From Aureimonas fodinaquatilis (GTDB taxonomy: Bacteria > Pseudomonadota > Alphaproteobacteria > Rhizobiales > Rhizobiaceae), in contig NZ_VTWH01000002.1 in assembly GCF_008369445.1 (NCBI RefSeq), positions 310,001 to 374,000 of the forward strand: a stretch of 64,000 bases of DNA, read 5' to 3'. Below the pieces are notes generated by a model that was not told where the DNA came from, did not search any database, and was given only the letters and a program-made list of their open reading frames with translations. A program made the translations under genes and the position numbers. Below, piece by piece: positions 9,361-17,993 of the stretch (its first letter is position 1; every line of letters begins with the position of its first letter).

Positions 9361-9404
9361 AAAGCGGGTACTAAAGCGGGTATCCACAAAGCAAAAAGCG
9401 GGTA
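9361..9404 (+). repeat. three direct copies of AAAGCGGGTA behind tRNA-Ser
   Basis: The 10-mer AAAGCGGGTA occurs exactly at 9361-9370, 9373-9382 and 9395-9404, starting 97 bases beyond the tRNA. The third copy runs into a T-tract. Similar G+T-rich repeats occur upstream of tRNA-linked tyrosine integrase genes, where they can serve as arm-type sites. No integrase gene follows here: the next gene is a VOC protein on the opposite strand. The copies are directly seen. The integration-site reading is inference. Confidence 0.55.
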
Positions 9405-9420
9405 TTTTTGATGGGAGAAA

Positions 9421-9849
9421 CTAGAAATCGATGACCACTGACGGTGCGCTACGCCGGGCGTCGCCATGGTACACAGCCTCGATATTATTGCCATCCGGGT
9501 CAAGCACGAAGGCTGCGTAATAGCCGGGGTGATACGGACGCTCGCCCGGTGCGCCATTATCACGCCCACCATGGGCCAACGCCGCTTGATAAAATGCATC
9601 CACCGTCGCACGGTCTTTGGCCTGAAAGGCCAAATGGTGCCGACCCGTCACTGCCCCCAGAGCCGCCGGACTGTCGGGCGTCGACACGACGAGTTCATCG
9701 GCCCAGAAATAACCGTCGCTCGTCCCTATGACTGGAATGTCCAGCACGTTCAGAACAGCGGTGTAAAAGTCCTGACTGGGCTTGAGGTCGCATACAACCA
9801 GCTGAATGTGATCGATCAGCCGTCCACGATGCAGTTGGGAAGTTTCCAT
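9421..9849 (-). CDS. VOC family protein (glyoxalase/dioxygenase fold)
   Basis: A 142-residue single vicinal-oxygen-chelate domain protein. It has the expected alternating pattern: IDHIQLVVCDLKPSQDFY at the N-terminus, GRHHLAFQAKDRATVDAFY in the middle and the ending AAFVLDPDGNNIEAVYH. The candidate metal ligands are H19, H74 and E121, as in the family. The reaction is not predictable, because members include glyoxalases, dioxygenases and resistance proteins. The ATG at 9849 was chosen (GGTGGAAC upstream). It lies alone beside the tRNA-linked repeat cluster, which could make it part of an old insertion. Confidence 0.8.
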   Translation of the reverse strand: METSQLHRGRLIDHIQLVVCDLKPSQDFYTAVLNVLDIPVIGTSDGYFWADELVVSTPDSPAALGAVTGRHHLAFQAKDRATVDAFYQAALAHGGRDNGAPGERPYHPGYYAAFVLDPDGNNIEAVYHGDARRSAPSVVIDF

Positions 9850-9960
9850 GACCGTTCCACCCAATGTTTATCCATTGCGTCACAAAGCTTTCGATTAATC
9901 TGGATATTCCGGCTACCAAGGGCAAGAGTGAGCACCCGAATGCCGATGTGTTGACCTTGG

Positions 9961-11022
9961 TCAGTTTACCTTGGCCCGCAACGCCGTGGTCAGTTTTTGA
10001 CAGGCTTCCGACAGAGATGCGGCTACTTTTTTACGCTGGGAAAGACAGCGTTTCTCAAATCCATGCCAACAGGCATATCCAATGATTGTCGTGAGGATAA
10101 AGGACACTGTCATCGACAGCCAGAAATCTGGAATCAGTACGATTGCCGCTTGCTGTATGGGAAAGGCATAAATGTAGACCCCGTAGCTGGCATCTCCGTA
10201 TTTTGAAAAACCACTCGCCAACGGTGACAGACAAAGAATGAAAAACGGGATCCAGGCAAAAAACAAAATTGCGCTTTTTATTCCGGGCGCGAAAACTGCC
10301 AGCAGCGCAATTGCCACTATCGAGCCAACCGACGCGATCAACTTATGCGACGTAATCCTTTCCCAATAACAGGCAATCAGCGCACCGGCCAAGAAGTGAA
10401 ATCCTGTCTGTGCCAGAAACCCGACATGCAAATGGAAGGTCGCAATGCGGTAAGCGCGATCCATTGTCTGGAAAAAAGGCAGGGACGCTATCGCCAGAAT
10501 GCCGATCAACGCCGCTGCGAAAAGCCGCTTTGGCAGCAAGAACAGCCCGAAGATGACAATATACATGAAGAATTCATATTGAAGCGTCCACAGCGAGCCA
10601 TTCACCCCCCTGTCCGGGCGATCTGTAAACAGACCCTCTATCCAATAATATGGTGGCGCAATAAATGAAAATGCGTCTTTTCTGATGTAGTAGAGGTGCG
10701 AGTCCAGGTTCTCATAGTTGTTGAATATCACCATTAACGCCAGTGAGGTTGTGGCGACGGCCACAAACAGGTTTGGCACAATCCGCAATGTGCGCGAGGT
10801 GAAATAGAAGAAGAAATCCTGCGAGCGCACGAGCGAATTGTACATCAGAAAGCCACTGACAGCGAAAAACGCAAACACAGCGACCCGCCCTACCGACGCA
10901 TTCACCAAAGGGACGTCTGGCGCGGGAAATCCTGACAAGCTGTAATGATGAGAAACTAAAACGGCTGACGCCAGAAAAAAGCGGATAAAATCAAAGCTGT
11001 TATAGTGTCGAGTCTGTGCCAT
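9961..11022 (-). CDS. membrane acyltransferase, Acyl_transf_3/OafA family
   Basis: A 353-residue polytopic inner-membrane protein with about ten hydrophobic segments. The start FDFIRFFLASAVLVSHHYS is typical of acyltransferase family 3, with the paired histidines in the first helix region. Members transfer acetyl or other acyl groups to lipopolysaccharide, exopolysaccharide or secreted sugars. The polysaccharide locus ten kilobases downstream is a plausible but unproven user. The basic C-terminal tail (SQRKKVAASL) faces the cytoplasm in the family model. The gene is isolated, on the minus strand. Confidence 0.85.
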   Translation of the reverse strand: MAQTRHYNSFDFIRFFLASAVLVSHHYSLSGFPAPDVPLVNASVGRVAVFAFFAVSGFLMYNSLVRSQDFFFYFTSRTLRIVPNLFVAVATTSLALMVIFNNYENLDSHLYYIRKDAFSFIAPPYYWIEGLFTDRPDRGVNGSLWTLQYEFFMYIVIFGLFLLPKRLFAAALIGILAIASLPFFQTMDRAYRIATFHLHVGFLAQTGFHFLAGALIACYWERITSHKLIASVGSIVAIALLAVFAPGIKSAILFFAWIPFFILCLSPLASGFSKYGDASYGVYIYAFPIQQAAIVLIPDFWLSMTVSFILTTIIGYACWHGFEKRCLSQRKKVAASLSEACQKLTTALRAKVN

Positions 11023-11313
11023 TTGTCACCGTCTTGTCATACGGTGCAGATACAGGACACAGACTCATTTAACTAGCAATATCCATTTATTGAGCATCTC
11101 AAGTTGAAATGTTCGGTTTGGTCACGAGCTTGCACACGTGGGCAGGTCTGTAGGAGTCTCTGCCGGTATCCACTACGAATATCGAATACCTGCGAGCTAT
11201 AGTCAGGCAGTTTCCGGTCAAAATTGGGGTTGTTTCCAGCAGAGGCAAAGCCGATCAGGCAGAACTGGGCAGAACAAGCGACTGATAACCCGCCTGCCCC
11301 CGTGAATTGCGCT

Positions 11314-11616
11314 TTAATCGGCGCATCCCAAAGGGTCGACATCTTCGGGTTCCGTTGAAAATGGGCGGACACTGACGGTGCCGTTCTCCGGTATTTTTCC
11401 AATGTGCTGTTTCAGGACACGATAGCAGCTATCGTCAGGGGCATATTTGACGACGCTTTCACCGACTATGCCATTGGAGGATTCCGCCCGAAGTTGCAGT
11501 ACGATGGTCCCATCTGCTTCCAGCCAGGCAACCCCTACCGTTTCCGCATGGGCAGAGCCGAAGCTGCTAATGGCCAGTGAAGCCGCAACGGTAAGCGCTT
11601 TGAGATATTTGCGCAT
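11314..11616 (-). CDS. small secreted protein of unknown function
   Basis: A 100-residue product with a clear Sec signal peptide (MRKYLKALTVAASLAISS, cleavage after AHA near residue 24). The mature part of about 75 residues has two cysteines (in DDSCYRVL and at the end, LGCAD) that could form a disulfide in the periplasm. No family is recognised. It stands alone between the acyltransferase and another uncharacterised gene. The signal peptide and acceptable codon pattern support a real gene. Confidence 0.6.
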   Translation of the reverse strand: MRKYLKALTVAASLAISSFGSAHAETVGVAWLEADGTIVLQLRAESSNGIVGESVVKYAPDDSCYRVLKQHIGKIPENGTVSVRPFSTEPEDVDPLGCAD

Positions 11617-11678
11617 TGGAATCGCCCCGCCACTTCATTTCAATAAAATTTCACGATCTGGCAAACCTTCGGTGTTTG

Positions 11679-12275
11679 TCAGCCATACTTCGCGCGCTCG
11701 GACCAGATATTCGGATGGCGCACTGCGTCATATGATATCCATTCGGCACTATCAGAAATTTGCTGCTGTTCACCGGTTTTTACATCGCTGATAGTGAGCG
11801 GACCAAGGCTCACACGCATAGTGTGAACATAGCCAGGCAATGTGCAGAATGCGCTGGCATCCACGTCCACGACGGCAGTTTTCCGATCGTAGAGTTTTTC
11901 CATCCAGGCAAATACGAGGAATCTGCCATCCTTCGTCCATGCAAAATGTGACCCCCAGGCAAAACCAGGAAACGGCTTGCCGGCAACCGTCAGCCTGCAA
12001 TAGGAATCGCCGAATGGCGGCTCGGTCACGTAGGTCAAAAGCGCCTGTGTCTGGCCGTCCGGTGCGATGATGCGATAGTCACCATAGCCGCAATAAACAC
12101 TTCCCCCATCGCTCGGGCATTGAACATTCTGGTATATGATTTCCGGTTGTACCAAAGCTTGAATCTCATCGTGGTGGGCAGGCAATAGCGGCGGCCGTGA
12201 ACATCCAGGCTGCCGCAGGTCGGTGCTATCTGCCAAATAAATCGTAAGAGAGTCATGACCATCAACGGTTTCCAC
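11679..12275 (-). CDS. uncharacterised protein
   Basis: A 198-residue product with no family I recognise. It contains several cysteines (CPSDGGSVYCGYGDY, DSYCRLTV, AFCTLPGY) and aromatic, strand-rich stretches such as AWTKDGRFLVFAWMEKLYD, which resemble beta-propeller-like repeats without being diagnostic. No signal peptide is obvious from this start. The GTG at 12275 was chosen because AGGAG lies nine bases upstream. The TTG at 12281 is closer than usual. It is divergent from the SecY-like gene with about 80 bases between, so they share a promoter region. Confidence 0.5.
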   Translation of the reverse strand: METVDGHDSLTIYLADSTDLRQPGCSRPPLLPAHHDEIQALVQPEIIYQNVQCPSDGGSVYCGYGDYRIIAPDGQTQALLTYVTEPPFGDSYCRLTVAGKPFPGFAWGSHFAWTKDGRFLVFAWMEKLYDRKTAVVDVDASAFCTLPGYVHTMRVSLGPLTISDVKTGEQQQISDSAEWISYDAVRHPNIWSERAKYG

Positions 12276-12355
12276 TTGCAAGCTCTCCTGTTACTCGAAG
12301 CGCTGGTAACAGCCGTGCATTACGTTCGGTCTGATGGGGTCTGCGAGGCTTGAAC

Positions 12356-13429
12356 ATGATATCTGCAACTGAGGCAAAAGCAGCCGTTCGTTGGAAATCA
12401 ATTCTTGCAGTCCTGATTGCCGGGGTGATCGTGCTGATCGGCCAACGCATCCCGTTGCCGGGCATCAGTGAAGATGCGCTGATGCAATTCAATAAGCAAT
12501 CTTCAGGCGGTCTGGAACGCTTGTCTATTCTGGCTTTAGGCATCCAGCCGCTTCTCTCTGCTTACCTCATCATTGAAATATGCAAGCTTGCGGTTCCAAA
12601 GCTTGGCAATTGGAGTCTGGCGACGCCAACGGGCAGACGCACGATGTTTATGCTGGTAACGTTGCTGGCACTGGTTTTCGCAGCACTCCAAGGCATTGGC
12701 ATCGCGCAATCCCTGACATCGCTTGGGCTCATTGCGAAAGACCCGCTTTCGCCAATGTTGGTGATTGCAACGCTCGTCGCTGGCATCGCTGTACTGGCGG
12801 CAATCGCAGACCGGATAAGCATACCCTTGCTTGTTTACGGAGGGTTCTGGCTGACACTTTCCATTTTCAGCCTTCATCGACTGTCATCGGACATCAGCGC
12901 CTATCTGGAATTGTTGCGCTCTGCCGCCATCCCCCTTGCAGATTTCCTGATACCTGTCGCAATCCTCGCAACCTGCTTCGTGTCGATCGTCTATCTTTCT
13001 GAAAGACTCGCACGTAGTGCAACGGTTGCTGGAGCAGATGTCTTTGCCTGGTCAATTGTTCTGGTTTGGCCCCCCTTTGTCGCTGGCAGCATTGCCGGGG
13101 CGCTTACATTGCTTGTTCAGATGTTCGACCTGACGCCCGAAACATCATGGCAGGTGGACGGATTTATGATCGTCCATACGCTCATTCTGATAGCGGTTCT
13201 TCCAGCGGTGCTGGTTCTCTATTCGGGGCTCGCAACGCGTCTGGACCCGCGAGCGGCACAATGGGCGGACAAAAAATCCGTGCTTGCGGGCTTGGCGGCG
13301 GGCCAACTGGTTGTGTGTTCCGTTATCACCATTGCCTCTGCTTATTGGGCAACGATGCTTTCAGGCGCCGAACTGATTGCGCTGGCCGTCGTGTTCTGGG
13401 CGCTCTTTCGCTCCGTCCGCCTGGTCTGA
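12356..13429 (+). CDS. SecY-like membrane protein, orphan paralog
   Basis: A 357-residue polytopic protein with about ten hydrophobic segments. Its N-terminal half matches SecY closely in order and motifs: RIPLPGI after the first helix, a short plug-like segment SSGGLERLS, then ILALGIQPLLSAYLIIEI, equivalent to the SecY stretch ending in ALGI-PYISASII. The C-terminal half is divergent. I cannot find the GNGISL motif or the large cytosolic loops that bind SecA and the ribosome, and the protein is about 80 residues shorter than SecY. No ribosomal genes, secA2 or accessory secretion genes are adjacent. Start: ATG 12356 with GAGG seven bases upstream. A TTG at 12350 is the alternative. Confidence 0.72.
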   Translation: MISATEAKAAVRWKSILAVLIAGVIVLIGQRIPLPGISEDALMQFNKQSSGGLERLSILALGIQPLLSAYLIIEICKLAVPKLGNWSLATPTGRRTMFMLVTLLALVFAALQGIGIAQSLTSLGLIAKDPLSPMLVIATLVAGIAVLAAIADRISIPLLVYGGFWLTLSIFSLHRLSSDISAYLELLRSAAIPLADFLIPVAILATCFVSIVYLSERLARSATVAGADVFAWSIVLVWPPFVAGSIAGALTLLVQMFDLTPETSWQVDGFMIVHTLILIAVLPAVLVLYSGLATRLDPRAAQWADKKSVLAGLAAGQLVVCSVITIASAYWATMLSGAELIALAVVFWALFRSVRLV

Positions 13430-13475
13430 ACGCCTAATGTGGTGTTAGAAACATTGTTGCCGGACACAGCATGTT

Positions 13476-14240
13476 TTATGCGCCAAGTGTCCCAACTCTC
13501 ATATTGATCGGCCAAAACATGGATCGTGTCGTTGCAGGGTCCCCCCAAAGGCTCGCCACGTCTTTCCCAAAAGCCAGGACGATATCTTCCCGGCCTGCAT
13601 TTCTGGCGTTTCGAACTGCCGACCATGTTGAAATATATCCAAGGAAGTCATTCAGGTTCCACGCCAGCCTGATGTCCATCCGCGGTGGCTGTGTCTCTTT
13701 GAATGGAAATTGCATATCGCGATAGCCGCTATCGACCAGACTGCGTTCTGGCGACCAATACGGCCCGGCCTCATCGTGATAAAACCGTCGGAACCGGTCC
13801 TGTAACTCTTCTCCGGGTTGCAGCACTCCGTAGCTGACAAGAGCCAAAGCCGCATCTTTGACGCCAATTCTGCTGACCTCTTTGTAAAAATGCGGAAGAT
13901 TGAACCAGTGAGCCGCTTGAGCGGCAACGATCAGACTGACACTGCGATCTTTCAGCGGCAGGTTTTCAGCACTGGCGCAAACATATTCAACATTCGGATG
14001 GGAAGGCGCACTGTCAAGCTGATCCGCGCTTGGATCACAGCCAATGACCCTGTCAAAATGCTGGGCCAAAAGAGTGGTGAGTTGACCGCTGCCACACCCG
14101 ACGTCAACCGCGCAGCTGCGCGAAGGCGCTGTATCGGCAAGGAATTCTGCCAACTGCGCAGGGTAATCCGGTCTGAAACGGGCGTAATCTTTTCCACCAC
14201 TTTCAAACCAGTTTTTCGGCGATCCCGGGTTGTTCGACAT
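13476..14240 (-). CDS. class I SAM-dependent methyltransferase
   Basis: A 254-residue cytosolic methyltransferase of the type-11 fold. Motif I is AVDVGCGSGQLTTLL (residues about 42-56), followed by the acidic residue in IGCDPSADQL and the post-motif VEYVCASAENLPL. The region SLIVAAQAAHWFNLPHFYKEVSRI is typical of small-molecule methyltransferases related to yeast Tmt1 and Rhizobiales homologs. The substrate is unknown. It is convergent with the SecY-like gene (46 bp apart) and divergent from the DUF1801 gene. Confidence 0.85.
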   Translation of the reverse strand: MSNNPGSPKNWFESGGKDYARFRPDYPAQLAEFLADTAPSRSCAVDVGCGSGQLTTLLAQHFDRVIGCDPSADQLDSAPSHPNVEYVCASAENLPLKDRSVSLIVAAQAAHWFNLPHFYKEVSRIGVKDAALALVSYGVLQPGEELQDRFRRFYHDEAGPYWSPERSLVDSGYRDMQFPFKETQPPRMDIRLAWNLNDFLGYISTWSAVRNARNAGREDIVLAFGKDVASLWGDPATTRSMFWPINMRVGTLGA

Positions 14241-14346
14241 TAGCGTTGCTCTCAGTCATTTTCTGGCGGATTGTCAAATATGCTATAGCTCAATCGTCGA
14301 AAGCACATGGCAGCAAACCCTGCACATAACTTCCAAGGGGTTTAAC

Positions 14347-14778
14347 ATGGCGGGTGATCTGTTGAAGAAAAGTGATGGCACTGCTCTCCTGTCCGGCGGC
14401 AACCCGCAAATTGCCAAAGGATATGGCAACGCGCCGGTGCAGCAGTTCATTGCTGCAATGCCCGGCTGGAAACATGAGGTTGGCCGCCGCCTGGATGAGC
14501 TGATTGTTCTTGCATTTCCTGATGTGGAAAAGGCAGTCAAATGGAACTCGCCCCTCTACGGCACGGAAAAGGGCCTTTGGTTCCTGAGTTTTCATTGCAT
14601 GACCCGATACATCAAGGTTGCGTTTTTTCGTGGATCGGAACTAAGCCCTATTCCACCCGTCAGTTCGAAACAGGCAGAGGTGCGGTATCTTCATATCCAC
14701 GAGAATGAAGCAATCGAAGAAACGCAATTTTTGGAATGGATCAGTCAGGCAAGCCGCCTGCCCGGGGTCAAGATGTAA
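14347..14778 (+). CDS. DUF1801 domain protein
   Basis: A 143-residue cytosolic protein. The core IAAMPGWKHEVGRRLDELI, then VKWNSPLYGTEKGLWFLSFHCMTRYIKVAFFRG, is the DUF1801 (YdhG-like) signature. The family is iron-chaperone-like in fold, but its function is not established. Start: ATG 14347 with AAGGGG six bases upstream. The frame is open 39 codons further up without a signal. It is divergent from the methyltransferase and convergent with the efflux gene. Confidence 0.78.
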   Translation: MAGDLLKKSDGTALLSGGNPQIAKGYGNAPVQQFIAAMPGWKHEVGRRLDELIVLAFPDVEKAVKWNSPLYGTEKGLWFLSFHCMTRYIKVAFFRGSELSPIPPVSSKQAEVRYLHIHENEAIEETQFLEWISQASRLPGVKM

Positions 14779-14823
14779 CTTCGGGCAGGCCAGAAATTTG
14801 GGTCGATGCATCACTTGCAGCCC

Positions 14824-16305
14824 TTACATCACTGCCGGGCGGCTTCTGTAGAGGATAAACGCGGAAGAAACGAGCAGCAACGAAGCAGCAATAGCGATTG
14901 CGGCCATTGCCGACATGTTAAAAGCGTGCAGCGCGAGATCCATCATTGCAGTCGCCGCTTCCTCGGGCATTGTTGCCCGAGCGGCCAAAGCCGCATCAAA
15001 GCTGTCTATAATCTGCGGATGCGCATTTGCGACATCGGAACTGGACATTGCATTGGTGTAAATTCCCGCCATTGCACTGCCCAGAATGGCCACACCAATG
15101 GCGCCACCCATTTCGTAAGACACCTCCTCAATGGAGGCGGCGGACCCGGCGCTTTCGGCTGGTGCGTTCATCAAAATCGCAGATGATGCCGCCGTCATGG
15201 TAGCGCCTACACCGACGCCAATGACAATAAATGCTGCAATTTGCGCCAGCACTCCATGGTCCAGAGCGAAAAACAGGCCAAGCGTGCCTGCTCCTGCAAC
15301 CATCATGGACGACCATAGAAGACGAGTGGCACCCATGCGCGGCATGACCAGACCTGCCAGCGGACCGGCGACAAAGGCCGCAAGCGGAAGAGGCAGAATG
15401 GCAATTCCGGCCTGAAGGGGTGACAGCGCCATGGCCAGTTGCAGACGCTGGCTGATTGCCAGTTCAAGGCCGATCAATGCCGCACAAGCAACCAGGGCGG
15501 CTATGACGCCGGAGCTGAACTCTTTGTTTTTAAACAGGGCAAAATCGACCATTGGCGAAGATGCGCGCCTTTGTCTGCGGTAAAACAAACCAAGAAAGCT
15601 CCCACTGAGTGCGAGATAAAGAAACGCAAGACTCCATACCGCATCTGCCCGCCCCAGTTCCTTGATCGCCAGAACCAGCGCCACCAGCCCAACCAGCACC
15701 TGGCCTGAGCCAACCAAGTCAAACGGACGGTTTGGATTGGCGGGATTGCGGGGGATAAGTCTTATGGCAGCAACGAAGGCAATGACGACAACCGGCACGT
15801 TGATCAGAAACACCGACCCCCACCAGAAAAACTCCAGCAATATGCCACCGAGAACAGGCCCAAAAGCAGCACCGCCAGCGGCAATCGAGGCCCAGACACC
15901 AATGGCAAACGCCCTCTCCTGCGGATCGTCAAACTGCTGACGAATGATGGACAAGGTGGCCGGCATCATCATCGCTGCACCGATTGCCAGAAACACACGC
16001 GCCAGTATCAGTATTTCCGAACTGGGAGAAAAAGCGGCAAGCATTGAGGCCGCGCCGAAAACGACAAGGCCTGAAACGAACATGACTTTCGCACCGTAGC
16101 GGTCGCTCAGCGCTCCCGATCCTGGCAGAAGGCCGGCAACAACCAATGCATATGCATTGACGATCCATAGCTTCTGGGAGGCGGAGGCGCTCAAGTCTGC
16201 GGTCAGGCGAGGCAGAGCCGTGTAAAGCACCGTCATGTCAATGACGATCAGAAGCAAGGCACTCGACACAATCGCCAGAACCAGCCAGCGGGACTGCAGA
16301 AACAT
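14824..16305 (-). CDS. DHA2-family MFS multidrug efflux transporter
   Basis: A 493-residue inner-membrane proton antiporter with about 14 transmembrane helices. Visible motifs: motif D1-like VIDMTVLYTALPRLTADL in helix 1, motif A GALSDRYGAKVMFVSG between helices 2 and 3, and motif C-like AAFGPVLGGILLEF in helix 5, the antiporter signature. It belongs with the EmrB/QacA drug exporters, so export of hydrophobic toxic compounds is expected. The ATG at 16305 was chosen because it opens the first helix directly. It is divergent from a TetR gene across an 80-base region with a perfect palindrome, a standard repressor-pump layout. Confidence 0.9.
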   Translation of the reverse strand: MFLQSRWLVLAIVSSALLLIVIDMTVLYTALPRLTADLSASASQKLWIVNAYALVVAGLLPGSGALSDRYGAKVMFVSGLVVFGAASMLAAFSPSSEILILARVFLAIGAAMMMPATLSIIRQQFDDPQERAFAIGVWASIAAGGAAFGPVLGGILLEFFWWGSVFLINVPVVVIAFVAAIRLIPRNPANPNRPFDLVGSGQVLVGLVALVLAIKELGRADAVWSLAFLYLALSGSFLGLFYRRQRRASSPMVDFALFKNKEFSSGVIAALVACAALIGLELAISQRLQLAMALSPLQAGIAILPLPLAAFVAGPLAGLVMPRMGATRLLWSSMMVAGAGTLGLFFALDHGVLAQIAAFIVIGVGVGATMTAASSAILMNAPAESAGSAASIEEVSYEMGGAIGVAILGSAMAGIYTNAMSSSDVANAHPQIIDSFDAALAARATMPEEAATAMMDLALHAFNMSAMAAIAIAASLLLVSSAFILYRSRPAVM

Positions 16306-16356
16306 GTTACACCATCTATATACGGCACACGGGACCATTCCCGAATGACCGATATA

Positions 16357-16370
16357 AATACGTACGTATT
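16357..16370. promoter_or_regulatory. TetR-type operator palindrome
   Basis: AATACGTACGTATT is a perfect 14-base palindrome between the divergent pump (start 16305) and TetR (start 16386) genes. Length, symmetry and position fit an operator that represses both promoters. Confidence 0.75.
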
Positions 16371-16385
16371 GAAAAGAAAGAGCGC

Positions 16386-16925
16386 ATGGGCCGAAAAAAA
16401 ACCATCGATCGTGACGAGCTGCTGGACACAGCCGAATTGATCATTCGAACGCATGGCGCTGCCGGGCTGACGATCGACAGTCTGGCAAAAGCTGCCGACA
16501 TAACCAAAGGCGGAGTGCAATACACCTTCAGCTCCAAACAGGCCATCATTGATGCGATCATGGAGCGCTGGTTTGAAAGCTATACCGAGCTGTACACGAA
16601 ACTGGCCGGAGAAAACCCTGCGCCAACCGACAGTCTGAAAGCGCACATAGAGGCAACAAGACTGGAGGAACAACCGACTGACGCCAAGTCAGCCGGCATC
16701 ATGGCAGCTCTTCTGCAATCGCCGGACGATCTTGAAGGATCGCGGGTCTGGTATCAGGAACGGCTGAAGGTGTTTGATCTGAACACAGACGCCGGGCGCA
16801 ACCTGCGCATGCTGTTTTACGCGACAGAAGGTCTTTTCATGTTGAAGCAGATGCGCCTGGCCGATGTTAGCGACAAAGAGTGGGACATCATGTTGAAGCA
16901 CATCCTTGCCGCTGCATCGACATAG
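16386..16925 (+). CDS. TetR/AcrR family repressor of the adjacent efflux pump
   Basis: A 179-residue DNA-binding protein. The N-terminal helix-turn-helix (about residues 8-55) reads GAAGLTIDSLAKAADITKGG followed by VQYTFSSKQAIIDAIMERW, typical of TetR. The C-terminal ligand domain is variable and ends in an alpha-helical dimerisation region. The predicted role is to repress the divergent DHA2 pump and itself through the palindrome at 16357-16370, with release by a pump substrate. Start: ATG 16386, GAAAGAG upstream. Confidence 0.88.
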   Translation: MGRKKTIDRDELLDTAELIIRTHGAAGLTIDSLAKAADITKGGVQYTFSSKQAIIDAIMERWFESYTELYTKLAGENPAPTDSLKAHIEATRLEEQPTDAKSAGIMAALLQSPDDLEGSRVWYQERLKVFDLNTDAGRNLRMLFYATEGLFMLKQMRLADVSDKEWDIMLKHILAAAST

Positions 16926-16937
16926 CCGCCAACGCGC

Positions 16938-17993
16938 TCAGGCAGGCATTGCCGCCGGAGAGCGCATCAACATTCCGAACAGATCGCGCGGATCATCGGG
17001 ATCAGCAATCAGATCCAGAAATTCCAGAGTTTCCGCTCCTACAGTCTTGTCGTAGACATAGCGAAGCGCCGAAAAATCCTCGATTGCAAAACCCACTGAA
17101 TCAAACAGGGTGATCTGGCGTTCACTGCTTCTTCCGGCAGCATGGCCGGCGATGACATCCCACAATTCAATCACGGGATGATCTTCTGCAAGTTGCTGAA
17201 TTTCACCTTCAATTCGGGTCTGCGGCGGAAATTCGACAAATATGTCGGACCGCAAAAGAATGTCGCTGTGTATTTCAGTCTTGCCCGGGCAATCGCCGCC
17301 AACCGCGTTGATGTGAACGCCGGGGCCAACCATATTGTCGCTCAGGATAGTGGCATATTGCTTGTCGGCGGTAGCGGTGGTGATGATGCCTGCGCCTTCC
17401 ACAGCCTCCGCCGCAGCGCTGCAGATTTCGATGGATGCAAATCCGTGCCGCGCGAGGTTCCTGGCACATTTTTGCGACGCCGCCGGATCAACGTCATACA
17501 GGCGAAGTTTATCAACTCCCAGCAACGCCTTGAATGCCAGAGCCTGAAATTCCGATTGCGCCCCATTGCCGATCAGCGCCATCGTGCTGTTGCCTTTGGG
17601 TGCAAGATATTTGCCCGCAACCGCTGACATGGCGGCTGTGCGAAGAGCCGTCAGCATGGTCATTTCCGAAAGCAGAACAGGATAGCCAGTGGCTACATCT
17701 GCCAAAAGGCCGAACGCCGTAACTGTCTGCAGGCCATCACGTGTGTTTTTCGGGTGGCCGTTGACATATTTGAAGCCGTAAAACCTGCCATCGCTGGTTG
17801 GCATCAGCTCGATGACACCATCCACGCTGTGCGAAGCAATGCGCGGCGTTTTGTCAAAGCTGTTCCAGCGCAGAAAATCTTCCTCAATATATTGAGCAAG
17901 TTCTACTAGGAATTGCTCGACACCAATCGAATGCACAAGCCGCATCATGCGGTCGACACTGATAAACGGCACTACATTCAATTGCTTGTCCAT
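16938..17993 (-). CDS. ocd: ornithine cyclodeaminase
   Basis: Converts L-ornithine to L-proline with release of ammonia, using bound NAD(H). The 351-residue protein has the family start region, the substrate-side stretch SEMTMLTALRTAAMSAVA, the Rossmann motif ALIGNGAQSEFQA and the catalytic region INAVGGDCPGKTE, whose Asp matches the catalytic D228 of characterised enzymes. GGDCPGKTE separates true ornithine cyclodeaminases from the broader mu-crystallin family. It abuts the arginase gene with no spacing, so arginine goes to ornithine and urea, then to proline. The Lrp/AsnC gene upstream of arginase is the likely regulator. Confidence 0.92.
   Translation of the reverse strand: MDKQLNVVPFISVDRMMRLVHSIGVEQFLVELAQYIEEDFLRWNSFDKTPRIASHSVDGVIELMPTSDGRFYGFKYVNGHPKNTRDGLQTVTAFGLLADVATGYPVLLSEMTMLTALRTAAMSAVAGKYLAPKGNSTMALIGNGAQSEFQALAFKALLGVDKLRLYDVDPAASQKCARNLARHGFASIEICSAAAEAVEGAGIITTATADKQYATILSDNMVGPGVHINAVGGDCPGKTEIHSDILLRSDIFVEFPPQTRIEGEIQQLAEDHPVIELWDVIAGHAAGRSSERQITLFDSVGFAIEDFSALRYVYDKTVGAETLEFLDLIADPDDPRDLFGMLMRSPAAMPA

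Noticed and set aside
9361-9404. Triple AAAGCGGGTA repeat read as replication iterons
   Set aside because: Only three short copies with uneven spacing, and no replication gene or A+T-rich unwinding region beside them.
11073-11402. 109-codon minus-strand frame downstream of the small secreted protein
   Set aside because: It overlaps the end of the signal-peptide gene in another frame and has no start signal or recognisable motif.
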